Assembly: GCF_001865995.1 (NCBI RefSeq)
Contig: NZ_MLQQ01000026.1
Coordinates: forward strand, 1 to 64,000
Reading direction: 5' to 3'
DNA from: Anaerobacillus arseniciselenatis
GTDB taxonomy: Bacteria > Bacillota > Bacilli > Bacillales > Anaerobacillaceae
DNA: 64,000 nt
Positions 46,180 through 55,748 of the stretch are shown piece after piece. Below the pieces are notes generated by a model. It saw nothing but the letters and a program-made list of their open reading frames with translations. It was not told where the DNA came from and searched no databases. Position numbers and translations under genes: made by a program. How positions within the stretch are numbered: position 1 is the stretch's first letter; the number at the start of each line of letters is the position of its first letter.

Positions 46180-46435
46180 ATGTGAAAACGAGGTATTTTA
46201 CAAATTAAACACTATTTTCTTATAAGGAATCTATTTTTCACGTTGTAGTACAGACTTTCATTTTATAAAATAGAAGAAATTGAGTTTTGTTCGAAGATCC
46301 CATAAAGTGGCGATACATTGTCCAATCGCTTTTTTATTACAGAAAGTAACTAGTGTGTGAATTTGCGTAATTAAAAGTTTTATAAAAACTAGTTTCGCTG
46401 AACAATGTTTTTATTTAATTAAGAGGAGAAATAAC

Positions 46436-47332
46436 ATGACAATATTTATTCAAGTAGTATTACCAGTAATATTAGTATTTTTGATCGGATACCTCGTTCA
46501 AAAGTGGAAAAAGATGAATATTAAATCGATTTCTACGGTTGCGATTTATGTAATGACACCAGCGCTCGTTTTTCGTACTTTTTATACCGCAGAGCTGAAT
46601 ATACAACATTTATATATGGTATTTTTTGCAATTTTGTTACTGTTTTCGATTATAATCATCAATATCTTTTATGCAAAGATAAAAGGTTATACACAAACGA
46701 CAGAAAGTGGTTTAATTTTATCCACCGCGTTTATGAATTCAGGGAATTATGGGGCACCGATTATTTTATTTGCATATGGTGAAGCAGGGTTTGCTTATTC
46801 CGTTTCTTTTTTAGTATTGCAAGCAATTATTATGAATTTTTTTGGCGTTTATTATGCGGCGCGTGGAAAAGCAACAATTCGAGTAGCGATCCGTTCCGTG
46901 TTAGAAATGCCAGCTACATACGCTGTTATTATGGCTATTTTATTAAAGGCTACAAGTTTTGAAATGCCAAGTAATTTATTTCAAACGATAGATATTATCG
47001 CAGACGCAGCCATTCCTACAGTTATGATCATTTTAGGGATGCAATTAGCGAACATTGAATGGGCAAAGTTTGAGTGGGGACATATTTCATACGGGGTTAT
47101 TGTAAGATTAATTATTTCTCCGGTTATTGCTTTTGGAATTACATTAATGTTTCCTTTCGATCCGCTTCTTGCTAAAGTATTAATTGTATCAGCGGCAATG
47201 CCATCAGCAGCTACGATTGTGATGTATGCTGTCCAATTTAATGCACAGCCGAAACTCGTCTCGGCGATCACATTAGTAACGACGCTGTTAAGTATTTTTA
47301 CGATTACGATATTGTTAGCTATATTAGGATAA
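46436..47332 (+). CDS. AEC (auxin efflux carrier) family transporter
   Basis: A 298-residue membrane protein with about ten helices. FLIGYLVQKWKKMNIKSISTVAIYVMTPALVF at the N-terminus, LSTAFMNSGNYGAPIILFAYG in the middle and MPSAATIVMYAVQFNAQPKL near the end match the AEC family. Relatives carry malate, malonate or other organic acids. It is divergent from rpiR and might belong to the same regulon. AGAGGAG precedes the ATG. Confidence 0.9.
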   Translation: MTIFIQVVLPVILVFLIGYLVQKWKKMNIKSISTVAIYVMTPALVFRTFYTAELNIQHLYMVFFAILLLFSIIIINIFYAKIKGYTQTTESGLILSTAFMNSGNYGAPIILFAYGEAGFAYSVSFLVLQAIIMNFFGVYYAARGKATIRVAIRSVLEMPATYAVIMAILLKATSFEMPSNLFQTIDIIADAAIPTVMIILGMQLANIEWAKFEWGHISYGVIVRLIISPVIAFGITLMFPFDPLLAKVLIVSAAMPSAATIVMYAVQFNAQPKLVSAITLVTTLLSIFTITILLAILG

Positions 47333-47377
47333 AAATAGTTTAATAGTTCACGTGAAAACAATACATGAGTAGTGCAA

Positions 47378-47430
47378 AAAAGAGGCTTTCCAAAAAGAAA
47401 GTGTCAGACACTTATGGGACAGCCTCTTTT
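47378..47430. terminator. Bidirectional terminator between AEC and NSS genes
   Basis: AAAAAAGAGGCT pairs with AGCCTCTTTT, with inner AAGTGTC/GACACTT pairing. It lies between two convergent genes and has an A run on one side and a T run on the other. Confidence 0.85.
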
Positions 47431-47442
47431 AGTTAGTTGATC

Positions 47443-48798
47443 TTAGATCTTAATAACTCCTACTGCGGTTAAAAATATAACGAAAATTGCAATCGGTGCT
47501 ATAAATCTTAGCACAAAGATCCAAGCATGACCGATTGGAGAATCTCCGAAGTTTGAAGCTTCAAGTGCTTCTGACTTTTTCCAGCCCCAACCGATAAATA
47601 AAGCAATCATTAATCCACCGAGTGGAAGGAAAATGTTCGATGCAATAAAGTCCATACTATCAAGGATGTCGTTACCGAAGAAGGTAATGTCAGCCCATAC
47701 TCCCTGACTTAAAGACGATGGTACACCGATGAAGAAAATAATTCCGCCAACGATGATTGCCGCTTTTTGTCTCGACCAATTAAATCTTCTCATGAAATAA
47801 GCTACAGCAACTTCAAGTAAAGAAACAGCTGATGAAAGGGCTGCGGCCGCTAGTAAAAAGAAGAAAAGTAACCCGAACAGAGTCCCTAAAGCCATTTCGT
47901 TAAAAATTTCTGGCAACGTAATGAAAACAAGCCCTGGTCCAGAGTCAGGGGCAATCCCAAATGCAAAAACAGCTGGGAAAATCATTAATCCCGCTAGTAA
48001 CGCAAAGACTGTATCTAGTCCAGCGACACTTACAGCGGCGCTAGGTAGTTTTTCTTTTTTTGATAAGTAACTACCGTACGTAATTAGTGCTCCCATTCCT
48101 AGACTTAATGAGAAAAAGGCTTGTCCAAGCGCTGCTAGATAAACGTTAGGATCTTTTAGTGCACTCCAGTCTGGAGAGAATAAAAATGCCATTGCTTCTC
48201 CAGCACCACCTAAAGTTAAACTATATCCAGCAAGGATGATCACTAAAATAGCAAGGAGTGGCATTAAAATTTTATTCGTTGTTTCAATTCCTTTTTTAAC
48301 ACCGTTAAAGACTACTCCGATCGTTAGAGCCATGAAAAGAAACTGCCATAAAATTGGCTGGATAGGACTCGAAATAAAATTGACGAAAACTTCATATGTT
48401 CCACCGTCCCCATCAGTTGAAATCCCACCTGTTAAATAGCTCGTGAAATATTTAACCGTCCAACCGGCGATCACTCCATAAAATGATAAAATAATAAATG
48501 CTGAAGCAACTCCTAAAAATCCTGCAATGACCCAAGGCTTACCAGGGGCAACTGAGGAGAACGAGCCTACGACATCACTTTGAGCTCGTCTACCGATCGT
48601 AAATTCAGCCATTAATACTGGGATTCCAATGGCAATAATACATAATAAATAAATGAGTAAAAATGCAGCTCCACCGTTATCACCAGTGACGTATGAAAAA
48701 CGCCAAATGTTACCTAATCCTACCGCTGACCCCATTGAGGCTAATATAAAGCCTAGCCGAGACCCCCATTGTTCGCGACTATTTTGATTCTGATTCAC
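47443..48798 (-). CDS. Sodium:neurotransmitter symporter (NSS) family transporter
   Basis: A 451-residue LeuT-fold transporter. WGSRLGFILASMGSAVGLGNIWRFSYV at the N-terminus is the unmistakable first helix with the unwound sodium/substrate site. FSLSLGMGALITYGSYL (helix 6) is also present. Bacterial NSS proteins import amino acids such as alanine, tryptophan or tyrosine with sodium. Around 11-12 helices are predicted. It stands as a single gene. The substrate is unknown. Confidence 0.95.
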   Translation of the reverse strand: MNQNQNSREQWGSRLGFILASMGSAVGLGNIWRFSYVTGDNGGAAFLLIYLLCIIAIGIPVLMAEFTIGRRAQSDVVGSFSSVAPGKPWVIAGFLGVASAFIILSFYGVIAGWTVKYFTSYLTGGISTDGDGGTYEVFVNFISSPIQPILWQFLFMALTIGVVFNGVKKGIETTNKILMPLLAILVIILAGYSLTLGGAGEAMAFLFSPDWSALKDPNVYLAALGQAFFSLSLGMGALITYGSYLSKKEKLPSAAVSVAGLDTVFALLAGLMIFPAVFAFGIAPDSGPGLVFITLPEIFNEMALGTLFGLLFFFLLAAAALSSAVSLLEVAVAYFMRRFNWSRQKAAIIVGGIIFFIGVPSSLSQGVWADITFFGNDILDSMDFIASNIFLPLGGLMIALFIGWGWKKSEALEASNFGDSPIGHAWIFVLRFIAPIAIFVIFLTAVGVIKI

Positions 48799-48956
48799 AA
48801 AAATTTCCTCCTTTAAACCGTTAAACCGATATAGTAGATATACTATAACATATTGTTCAGATATTTCTATATATTTTTATGATAAAATCTTATTAATTTT
48901 TTCCAATAATATATGGACATTAATAATTACTTGGATTTACTGATTCTTCGTACATT

Positions 48957-49070
48957 TTTGTATGAAAAAAAGAACGAGTAATTTCCTGAACGAGCCTCTA
49001 AAATTCGCTAGAAGTTTAAAGCGAAGAGAGGGAGATTGCTCGTTCTTTTACATATTAGATGGTGACGATT
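48957..49070. repeat. Family D element, copy 2
   Basis: Shares with copy 1 (32045) the CCTCTAAAA/GAGGG inner region and the TAGATGGTGACG tail. Its outer arms are AGAACGAG and CTCGTTCT, unlike copy 1, yet pair perfectly. It lies in the 406-bp gap between the divergent NSS and CWB2 lipoprotein genes. Confidence 0.7.
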
Positions 49071-49204
49071 ATTTTCATGAGCGTTTTGTATAAGAAAAAA
49101 GGTATTTTTCATCCATGACGCATTTTCTACATTTTTTCTTCAAAGTTTCTTCATAATTCTTATTTATAATTATGATTAATTGATAATGAATAGGAGGAAA
49201 TAAA

Positions 49205-50464
49205 TTGTTTAAGATGAAAAACATACTTATATTATTGATGTTCGTTTTTACGATTAGTTTTATTATCGGGTGTGCAAGTGACCCTGGTGAAGAAAACACT
49301 AGTGAGGTAGTGAACAATAACGAAACGCCAGAAAAAGAGGCTGACGATGTGACAGGTAGTGAGGAGGAACTTTCAAATAGTTTGGGAGGATTACTTCACT
49401 TAAATACGAAAAATGTTACACGTTTAAATAGTAATGATGCATTTGAAGTATCGGTGATGACGTCACAGATGATTTGGCCAGCAACACATGAAGCAAATCA
49501 ACCAGGTACAATTATGCTTGCTCCATATGAAAATTGGCAGCTAGCGTTAGCGAGTTTAAACTTAGTGCATCATCCGAATGACGGTCCGTTATTATTTACT
49601 GATAATGGTGCCATCCCTGATTCGATTTTAGCTGAAATTGATCGTCTACATCCGAAAGGAAATGTAGAAGGAACACAAATTATGGTCATGGGCAGCTTAA
49701 ACGTTGGAGAGCTAGATAAACTGAGCGATTATGAAGTAGTGGTCGTTGAGGTAGAAGAGGCTGCGGCATTTGCATATGAAATAGATCGGATTTATGGTGA
49801 ACTGACGAACAACACTCCAAACAGTGTAATTATCGGCTCAATGGAGGAAAAGGGGAAAAAATTCACGATTCCTGGGGGAAGTTGGATTACTCATATGGAT
49901 GAACCTTTACTTTACGTAACAGAAACAGAAATTCCTGAAGCGACAGTCACAGCATTAGAAAAGCGAGCGGGTACAGCGGCAATTTATGTTGTTGGACCAG
50001 AAAGCGTCATTTCTAATGAAGTAGTAGAAAAGTTAACTCAATACGGTGATGTTACTCGTATTTCCGGGGAAACGCCAGCAGAGTTAGCGGTTGAATTTGC
50101 CAAGTTTAGAGATCATGACACAAACTTTGGTTGGGAAGTTGTTAGTCCAGGTCACGGATTAGTGATGGTTTCTACCGAATTTCCAGAGCTAGCAATTACA
50201 GCAGCGCCATTCGCTCATTTAGGAAAACATGCCCCAATGGTTTGGTTAGATGAAGGTAAATTCACAGAAGAAATGCACATGTACCTAGAGCAATTAAAAC
50301 CTACATTTGAAAACGAGCCGACAGAAGGTCCATATAACCACGCTTATTTAATTGGTGGTGAAAAATTAGTTCCATTTAATGTTCAAGGTTATATTGATGA
50401 AATGCTCGAAATTGTTCCTGCTAGTGGTGGTGGACATGGAGATCACGGTGCGCATGGGCACTAA
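49205..50464 (+). CDS. Lipoprotein with cell-wall-binding repeat 2 (CWB2-like) domains
   Basis: A 419-residue secreted lipoprotein, lipobox FIIGC with the cysteine at residue 23. The body shows CWB2-type strands and turns: ATHEANQPGTIMLAPYENWQLALASL, GPLLFTDNGAIPDSILAEIDRL and AAIYVVGPESVISNEVVEKL. CWB2 domains bind anionic cell-wall polymers, yet here the protein is lipid-anchored. The C-terminus is a histidine-rich tail GGGHGDHGAHGH, suggesting metal binding. Start is TTG, 8 bp after AGGAGG; an internal ATG at 49214 is too far from it. Confidence 0.75.
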   Translation: MFKMKNILILLMFVFTISFIIGCASDPGEENTSEVVNNNETPEKEADDVTGSEEELSNSLGGLLHLNTKNVTRLNSNDAFEVSVMTSQMIWPATHEANQPGTIMLAPYENWQLALASLNLVHHPNDGPLLFTDNGAIPDSILAEIDRLHPKGNVEGTQIMVMGSLNVGELDKLSDYEVVVVEVEEAAAFAYEIDRIYGELTNNTPNSVIIGSMEEKGKKFTIPGGSWITHMDEPLLYVTETEIPEATVTALEKRAGTAAIYVVGPESVISNEVVEKLTQYGDVTRISGETPAELAVEFAKFRDHDTNFGWEVVSPGHGLVMVSTEFPELAITAAPFAHLGKHAPMVWLDEGKFTEEMHMYLEQLKPTFENEPTEGPYNHAYLIGGEKLVPFNVQGYIDEMLEIVPASGGGHGDHGAHGH

Positions 50465-51055
50465 AATGTGAGGGATATACAAATTTCCACAAATGAATAA
50501 TATACACATAATATGATTTGATATTTCTGTATACAAAATGTTTAAACCTAATATAATTTCACTTAAAGATAAACAATATTGTCTATAATAGTTGATTTGA
50601 TTCGGAGGAGCTCATTGTTGAGTTCCTTCGAATTTTTTCGTTTCTGGGTGAATATTTATAGAGATTTTTTCTAAAAATTTTGTGATGTGAGGGGATGAAC
50701 TGGCAAAACTCCCCAATAATTTGGCGGTTTTTATGAATTTTTGCAGGATTACCCTCGGAAACTCTGCTAAAAGTGAGTCTAATTGAGGTTTTGCACGTAC
50801 AAGACCGATGGAAGTGTTTTCATTATGGCTAGTGCCTATATATTGCTGAATTACGCAAATGCTAATGTTTGTATTTATTAGTGTTCTTTTGGTATGCTTC
50901 AAAAGTCATTTTGACAAAATATATTTTTAATACTTTAAAACTAAGGCTTCGCAAAGTGAATATGTACTAAAATAGTATTGCTACTTTGCAACCACTAGAG
51001 CAATTTTTATTTAGTGAAAGCCAAGCTGTGTTAAATCACTAAGGAGTGCAGAAAA
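50465..51055. other. 591-bp gap without a convincing gene
   Basis: On the minus strand 50612-50902 is open for 96 codons from a TTG (LINTNISICVIQQYIG..., ending ETKKFEGTQQ) without a ribosome binding site or recognised family. It could be a decayed gene fragment. The rest is AT-rich; no strong hairpin was seen. Confidence 0.4.
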
Positions 51056-51748
51056 ATGCTAGGAAAACTGAAAGTAGTAACGATTCTTTGCTTAGTTGTT
51101 GTGTGCGTATATATTGTGGTTGAAAACAATAAGCTACAAGATGAGTTAACTATTTTAATAGAAGAAAATGAAGAGATGTATGTCGAAGTAGAAGAAATTA
51201 AACAAATCGTCTCGCTGGATGGTCTAACTGAGCCTGTCGAGACTTCTTATTATTCATGGGAAGATTCTAAGAGACTTGCTGCAAAATTTTATGATGAAAG
51301 TGATGGCCGTTTCCCGGAAGAATGGGGCTTGTTTTTAGCTGAAAAAGCAAAAGAGCGTTCCATCGATCCGTACATTTTATTTGAACTAATTAGAGTTGAA
51401 ACAGGTGGAACGTTTGATGAAGATACGGTTGGGCCGCAAACGAGGTTTGGTCGTGCCTACGGGTTAACACAATTCATGGAAAATACAGGCCCTTGGATAG
51501 CGGGCATGGCAGATTTGCCCTATGAAAAAGACTTATTATTCAATCCATATTACTCTATCGAATTAGCTACTGTTTATTTAGACTTCTTATACGACCGTTA
51601 CGGAGATTGGGACCATGCATTAACGGCCTATCATCGCGGAATGTACGGCCTTGAGCAGTTTAAAAATAATCAAGGGACTGCCAAAAGTTGGTATTCAGAA
51701 GAAATTCAAGAAAAAGCCAAACGCCTTGAAATGGTTGCCATGAATTAG
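51056..51748 (+). CDS. Membrane-anchored lytic transglycosylase (SLT domain)
   Basis: A 230-residue protein with an N-terminal membrane anchor (residues 4-24), a short coiled region, and a C-terminal transglycosylase SLT fold. The catalytic glutamate is likely the one in FELIRVETGG, and the motif YGLTQFMENTGPW and the AYHRGMYGLEQF stretch are typical of the family. It would cut peptidoglycan glycan strands at the cell surface. No secretion or spore-specific neighbours point to a special role. Confidence 0.88.
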   Translation: MLGKLKVVTILCLVVVCVYIVVENNKLQDELTILIEENEEMYVEVEEIKQIVSLDGLTEPVETSYYSWEDSKRLAAKFYDESDGRFPEEWGLFLAEKAKERSIDPYILFELIRVETGGTFDEDTVGPQTRFGRAYGLTQFMENTGPWIAGMADLPYEKDLLFNPYYSIELATVYLDFLYDRYGDWDHALTAYHRGMYGLEQFKNNQGTAKSWYSEEIQEKAKRLEMVAMN

Positions 51749-51762
51749 GTTGTCACCATTTT

Positions 51763-51815
51763 GGTGTCTGACACCGCCCGTGGACATTTGGCCAATTTGT
51801 CCGTCTCCAGTGGAC
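51763..51815. repeat. Short dyad pair, inverted relative of 40693-40746
   Basis: GGTGTCTGACACC is followed by GTCCGTCTCCAGTGGAC (51799-51815). The second motif matches the reverse complement of the copy at 40693 with two mismatches. Confidence 0.65.
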
Positions 51816-51843
51816 ACTATTCGGTAACTTAGTTAGATGCCCA

Positions 51844-51893
51844 AAAAACAAGTGCATTTCTCCACCTAAAAGGTAGAGAATGCACTTGTTTTT
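51844..51893. terminator. Bidirectional terminator after the transglycosylase gene
   Basis: AAAAACAAGTGCATT pairs with AATGCACTTGTTTTT; the inner CTC.ACCT pairs with AGGT.GAG. It lies between two convergent genes. Confidence 0.9.
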
Positions 51894-53415
51894 ATTCTAC
51901 TTTATCCAGAGGTGATTCTGTTGGTCCTTCTATAATATCACCATCAATGGAATACCGAGAGCCGTGACATGGACAATCCCAAGATTTTTCACCGTCATTC
52001 CATTCGACTTCACAGCCTAAATGGCGGCAAGTCGCATCAACAACGTGAAGTTCGCCATCTTCATCACGATAAGCACCGCACTTTTGGCTGTTCATTTTAA
52101 CGTAAGCTCCTTCACCGTTGGCAATATCTTCAGGATGCTTGTCGTCCATACTAAATTTGCCTTTAACAAATTGATAGGCAACGTCGGCATTATGCTCAAG
52201 AAATCTTTTTACATCAGGATCAGCGTGGAAACGTTGTGGTGTATATAGTGATTCGTAAGGGCTGGTCCCTTTCGTGATTAAATCTGATAACACCATTCCA
52301 GCAGCTGTTCCGTTCGTCATGCCCCATTTACGATAGCCTGTCGCAATATAAATATTTTTAGAGCTAGATGTAAAATGGCCGATGTATGGAATTTTATCTA
52401 ATGTATAAATGTCTTGTGCTGACCAGCGGTAATGAATGTCTGTCAATCCGAGCACTTCCTTGCCAAAATCAGCAAGTGCTTCATAATGCTGCATCGTATT
52501 TATCCCGTGGCCTACTTTATGACTTTCGCCGCCGAGGAGAAGTAAGTTACTTGTGCCGATTGGTGTTGAGCGAACAGACCGCGTTGGCGATTCAGCGCTT
52601 AAATACATGCCACCAGGATATGGTTCATCACTTTTTACAGCAACTACGTAAGAACGTTCTTGGTACATTTTTGAAAAGTAAAAGCCAGCAGCATCGTAAA
52701 ACGGGTAATGTGAACAGCAAATCACTTGTTTGCTCGTGATCGTTTTTCCATTACGGGTCATTACTTTCGGTTGAGCTCCCTGTTCAAGATCAACCGCTGT
52801 CGTATTTTCAAAAATTTGTCCACCGTTTTGTTGAATAGTTTCAACGAGTCGAAGTAAATATTTTAACGGATGGAATTGAGCTTGACGTTTCATAACCAAC
52901 GCTTTTTTCATCGGAAGTTGCTTGAATGGCATACTGTCTACAGTATCACCAGGGATTTTCAATTTTTCATAAGCTCTTGCTTCATTATCAAGTTTACTTA
53001 ACTCTTGATCACTGTTCGTATAAATGTAGGCATCGTGCTCTTCATAGTCGCAATCAATGTTCAGTTGACCAATCGTATTTTTAATAAAAGCGCGGGCCGA
53101 GTCTGTGGCATTATAATACATTTTTGCCTTCTCTTCACCAAAGTGATTGATAAACTCATCGTAAATGAGTCCGTGCTGGGAAGTGATTTTTGCTGTAGTA
53201 TGTCCTGTCGTTCCGTTTAAAATAGAGCCAGCATCAATTATTGTCACTTTTATACCTTCAAGTGAAAGTAAGTAACCGGCGGTAATCCCGCTTATTCCTG
53301 CACCGATGATCGTCACGTTGGTCGTCATATCTTCGTTTAAAGGTGGGAAGGAAGGAAGTGTTAACTTTTGATGCCAATAAGGGTCTGGAAATTGTGGCCA
53401 ATGCATATTTGTCAT
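51892..53415 (-). CDS. FAD-dependent oxidoreductase with C-terminal Rieske domain (YhfW-like)
   Basis: A 507-residue two-part protein. An N-terminal DAO-type FAD domain has IIGAGISGITAGYLLSLEG within the first 60 residues. The C-terminal Rieske [2Fe-2S] domain shows CRHLGCEVEW and CPCHGSRYSIDG, with all four ligands. The layout matches B. subtilis YhfW, of unknown function. Start ATG 53415 follows GGAGG; a TTG at 53430 lies in front of and within that site. Electron transfer between the flavin and the Rieske cluster is probable. Confidence 0.9.
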   Translation of the reverse strand: MTNMHWPQFPDPYWHQKLTLPSFPPLNEDMTTNVTIIGAGISGITAGYLLSLEGIKVTIIDAGSILNGTTGHTTAKITSQHGLIYDEFINHFGEEKAKMYYNATDSARAFIKNTIGQLNIDCDYEEHDAYIYTNSDQELSKLDNEARAYEKLKIPGDTVDSMPFKQLPMKKALVMKRQAQFHPLKYLLRLVETIQQNGGQIFENTTAVDLEQGAQPKVMTRNGKTITSKQVICCSHYPFYDAAGFYFSKMYQERSYVVAVKSDEPYPGGMYLSAESPTRSVRSTPIGTSNLLLLGGESHKVGHGINTMQHYEALADFGKEVLGLTDIHYRWSAQDIYTLDKIPYIGHFTSSSKNIYIATGYRKWGMTNGTAAGMVLSDLITKGTSPYESLYTPQRFHADPDVKRFLEHNADVAYQFVKGKFSMDDKHPEDIANGEGAYVKMNSQKCGAYRDEDGELHVVDATCRHLGCEVEWNDGEKSWDCPCHGSRYSIDGDIIEGPTESPLDKVE

Positions 53416-53471
53416 AGTTATATCCTCCAAATTATAGTTACAGGGCTATTTTTTCCTAAAATTAAAAAACA

Positions 53472-53592
53472 ATTAATGAATTTCATAATTCAATATTGTC
53501 GCCATTAAATATTTATATTTAGTTGCGTTAAACCTCTCGCACTACATATAGGCTGATATGGCTCATTTTAGGTGATTATGAAATGCACTCCA
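53472..53592. repeat. Family A palindromic element, copy 6 (reverse, subtype 2)
   Basis: The left end AATGAATTTCATAATTCA is perfect; the right end ATTATGAAATGCACTC has one change. The core has diverged (ATTTAGTTGCG against CGCACTACAT). It lies in the divergent promoter gap of the Rieske protein and HAD genes. Confidence 0.78.
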
Positions 53593-53668
53593 ATGTTAGA
53601 AAAATCGGTGGATTCTTTTTAGTGGTAGATGTAAAATAAAAAAATACGTTTAAAAGGTGGTAGATAGC

Positions 53669-54433
53669 ATGATTTTTTTCGATATTGACGGAACACTTCT
53701 AAATGAAGATAAACAATTACCTGCCTCAACGAAGAAGGCAATTGAACAGTTAAAAACTAGTGGGCACAAAGTAGCTATTGCTACAGGGCGTGCGCCATTT
53801 ATGTTTAAAGAGTTACGTGAAGAACTAGGAATCGATACGTTTGTCAGTTTTAACGGACAATACGTTGTTGCTGAAGGTGAAGTGATTTATAAAAATCCTC
53901 TTCATAAAGAAACGTTAAAATCATTGATGGAATATGCAGAAAAAAATGAACATGCATTAGTGTTTATGGATCATGAAGATATGAAGGCAAACATTGAGCA
54001 CCATTCAAATATCGAAGAGAGCATTGGCACATTAAAGTTCGATCACCCGAAGTTTGATCCGGGCTACGTGAACGATCGCGAAATTTATCAAACGCTTCTT
54101 TTTGTTGAAGATGGGGTAGAAAAACATTATGTCGATACCTTTGATCAGTTTCATTTTATTCGGTGGCACCCTGTATCTACGGACATTTTGCCAGCTGGTG
54201 GCTCAAAAGCAAAAGGTATTGAGCATGTCATTCGTCATTTAGGGTTAGCTAGTGATCAAGTGTATGCGTTTGGTGATGGGCTTAACGATATTGAAATGTT
54301 GAGTTTTGTTGAGAATAGCATTGCGATGGGGAATGCCCATGAAAAGGTGAAAGCATCTGCTAAGCATGTAACGAAGCATGTTGATGAGGATGGAATCGAG
54401 CACGGCTTGAAGTTAGTCGGTTTGTTGAAATAG
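53669..54433 (+). CDS. HAD-superfamily phosphatase (Cof/IIB type)
   Basis: A 254-residue HAD phosphatase. Motif I FFDIDGTLL is at the N-terminus with the nucleophile aspartate, motif II is ATGRAPF near residue 42, and the C-terminal motif IV is FGDGLNDIEML near residue 209. The domain between them is the C2b cap of Cof-type sugar-phosphate phosphatases. I take ATG 53669, 8 bp after AAAAGGTGG; the longer GTG reading lies within that site. The substrate is unknown. Confidence 0.9.
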   Translation: MIFFDIDGTLLNEDKQLPASTKKAIEQLKTSGHKVAIATGRAPFMFKELREELGIDTFVSFNGQYVVAEGEVIYKNPLHKETLKSLMEYAEKNEHALVFMDHEDMKANIEHHSNIEESIGTLKFDHPKFDPGYVNDREIYQTLLFVEDGVEKHYVDTFDQFHFIRWHPVSTDILPAGGSKAKGIEHVIRHLGLASDQVYAFGDGLNDIEMLSFVENSIAMGNAHEKVKASAKHVTKHVDEDGIEHGLKLVGLLK

Positions 54434-54592
54434 CGCTATTAGGAATTGAAAATTGAAAATTAAAAATTGTTGGAAGTTCCTCTGTGATGTTAAAAGCGCC
54501 CGTATTGTAATGAGTTGCAGTACGGGCATTTAATTTAAACTGTGCTATATCACCGTTCAGCATTATTGAGCAAAAATTCCACAAACTAATTA

Positions 54593-54636
54593 GGGGTGTC
54601 TCAAAATGAAGTGTCAACCACTTATGAGACAGCCCT
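54593..54636. terminator. Bidirectional hairpin between HAD and Gfo/Idh/MocA genes
   Basis: GGGGTGTCTCA pairs with TGAGACAGCCC and the inner AAGTG with CACTT, as in the other GTCTCA-type terminators of this window. A weaker AT-rich stem lies at 54493-54530 (GCCCGTATTG with AGTACGGGC). Confidence 0.7.
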
Positions 54637-54694
54637 TACTTTAACAATGATCTGTAAATTGTCGATTTGCTCGCGCTTTTAAAACTACTGTCTA

Positions 54695-55681
54695 TCAATT
54701 GCCAAGCTTTTGCCATCCAGCTTCTTTAGGGTGGCGTAACGCTTCAAGTACTTTTTGCGCTTCATAGCCAATGGAAAAATCGTACAACTCGGCCGTTTCA
54801 CCGTTCACAGCTTTCACAAACTCTGATACTAGAGTATTTCCGTTCGCCTCAGCGACTTCCAACTCTGCTAAAACGTTACCTGTTTTAGCACCGAGTAGCT
54901 GACGCCAATTGCAAAGCTTAATCGTACCTTCGCTTCCGTAAACAGCAAATTCAAGATGCTCTTCACCACCGATGTTAGCTAAACCATCAATGAGCACCGA
55001 AGTTCCATCTGCCAGTTTCATTTCTGCAATAATCCCGTTTTCGCACAACGCTGGGTCATCAGGAAACTGTAACTGAGAACGTACTTCGGAAATTGGGCCA
55101 AAAATTCGTTGTGTAGCTTGGATCCAGTGGACACCAACTTCTAAAACGTAGCCGCCTTGCTCGCGACCGGCTACCCAGTCACTTTGTTGCCAAAGACGTG
55201 GCCAATGTGGGAAGTGCATTATTAAATTAATACGACGTAAATCACCTACATACCCATCACTAATTAATCGTTCAAACTGTTGCAAACTCGCTTGATAATT
55301 TAAAGGGAAATGCATCGCATGAACGAGTCCACTTTTTTCAACCGCCTGTAACATTCGTTCCGCTTCTTCCACCGAGTTTGCTAACGGCTTTTCACATAAA
55401 ATGTGCTTTCCAGATGCTATCGCTGCTAATACAACTTCCTCATGAAACTTAGGGGGAACTGCAACATAAACGGCATCAAGCTCATCGAAACTTAACAATT
55501 GTCGATAATCTTCATAAGTTGCTTCCACTCCGTATGTATGAGACATCTCTTCTAAGCGCTTACGAGAAGTGTCACAAAATGCTGACACAACAATATCATC
55601 ACGCTCAGCAAAAATTTTCATTAAGCGCTCGCCAACAGCTCCTAGTCCTATTATGCCAATATGTATTACTTTCTTTGTCAT
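54695..55681 (-). CDS. Gfo/Idh/MocA-family NAD(P)-dependent oxidoreductase
   Basis: A 328-residue oxidoreductase. The N-terminal Rossmann motif GIIGLGAVGERLMKIF and the EKPLANSVEEAERML motif (near residue 90) are diagnostic; the latter holds the catalytic lysine. These enzymes act on sugars, inositols or related polyols. AAGGAG precedes the chosen ATG 55681 by 9 bp; ATG 55687 lies too close to it. No partner genes indicate the substrate. Confidence 0.9.
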   Translation of the reverse strand: MTKKVIHIGIIGLGAVGERLMKIFAERDDIVVSAFCDTSRKRLEEMSHTYGVEATYEDYRQLLSFDELDAVYVAVPPKFHEEVVLAAIASGKHILCEKPLANSVEEAERMLQAVEKSGLVHAMHFPLNYQASLQQFERLISDGYVGDLRRINLIMHFPHWPRLWQQSDWVAGREQGGYVLEVGVHWIQATQRIFGPISEVRSQLQFPDDPALCENGIIAEMKLADGTSVLIDGLANIGGEEHLEFAVYGSEGTIKLCNWRQLLGAKTGNVLAELEVAEANGNTLVSEFVKAVNGETAELYDFSIGYEAQKVLEALRHPKEAGWQKLGN

Positions 55682-55748
55682 TTTCATCAGCTCCTTGTGC
55701 ACTTAAGTAGTGATCTTTTTAAACGTATAGTTACCATTTTCATTTTAG

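Noticed and set aside
50612..50902. 96-codon minus-strand frame as a gene
   Set aside because: It has a TTG start, no ribosome binding site and no recognisable family. It is kept only as a note in the gap entry.
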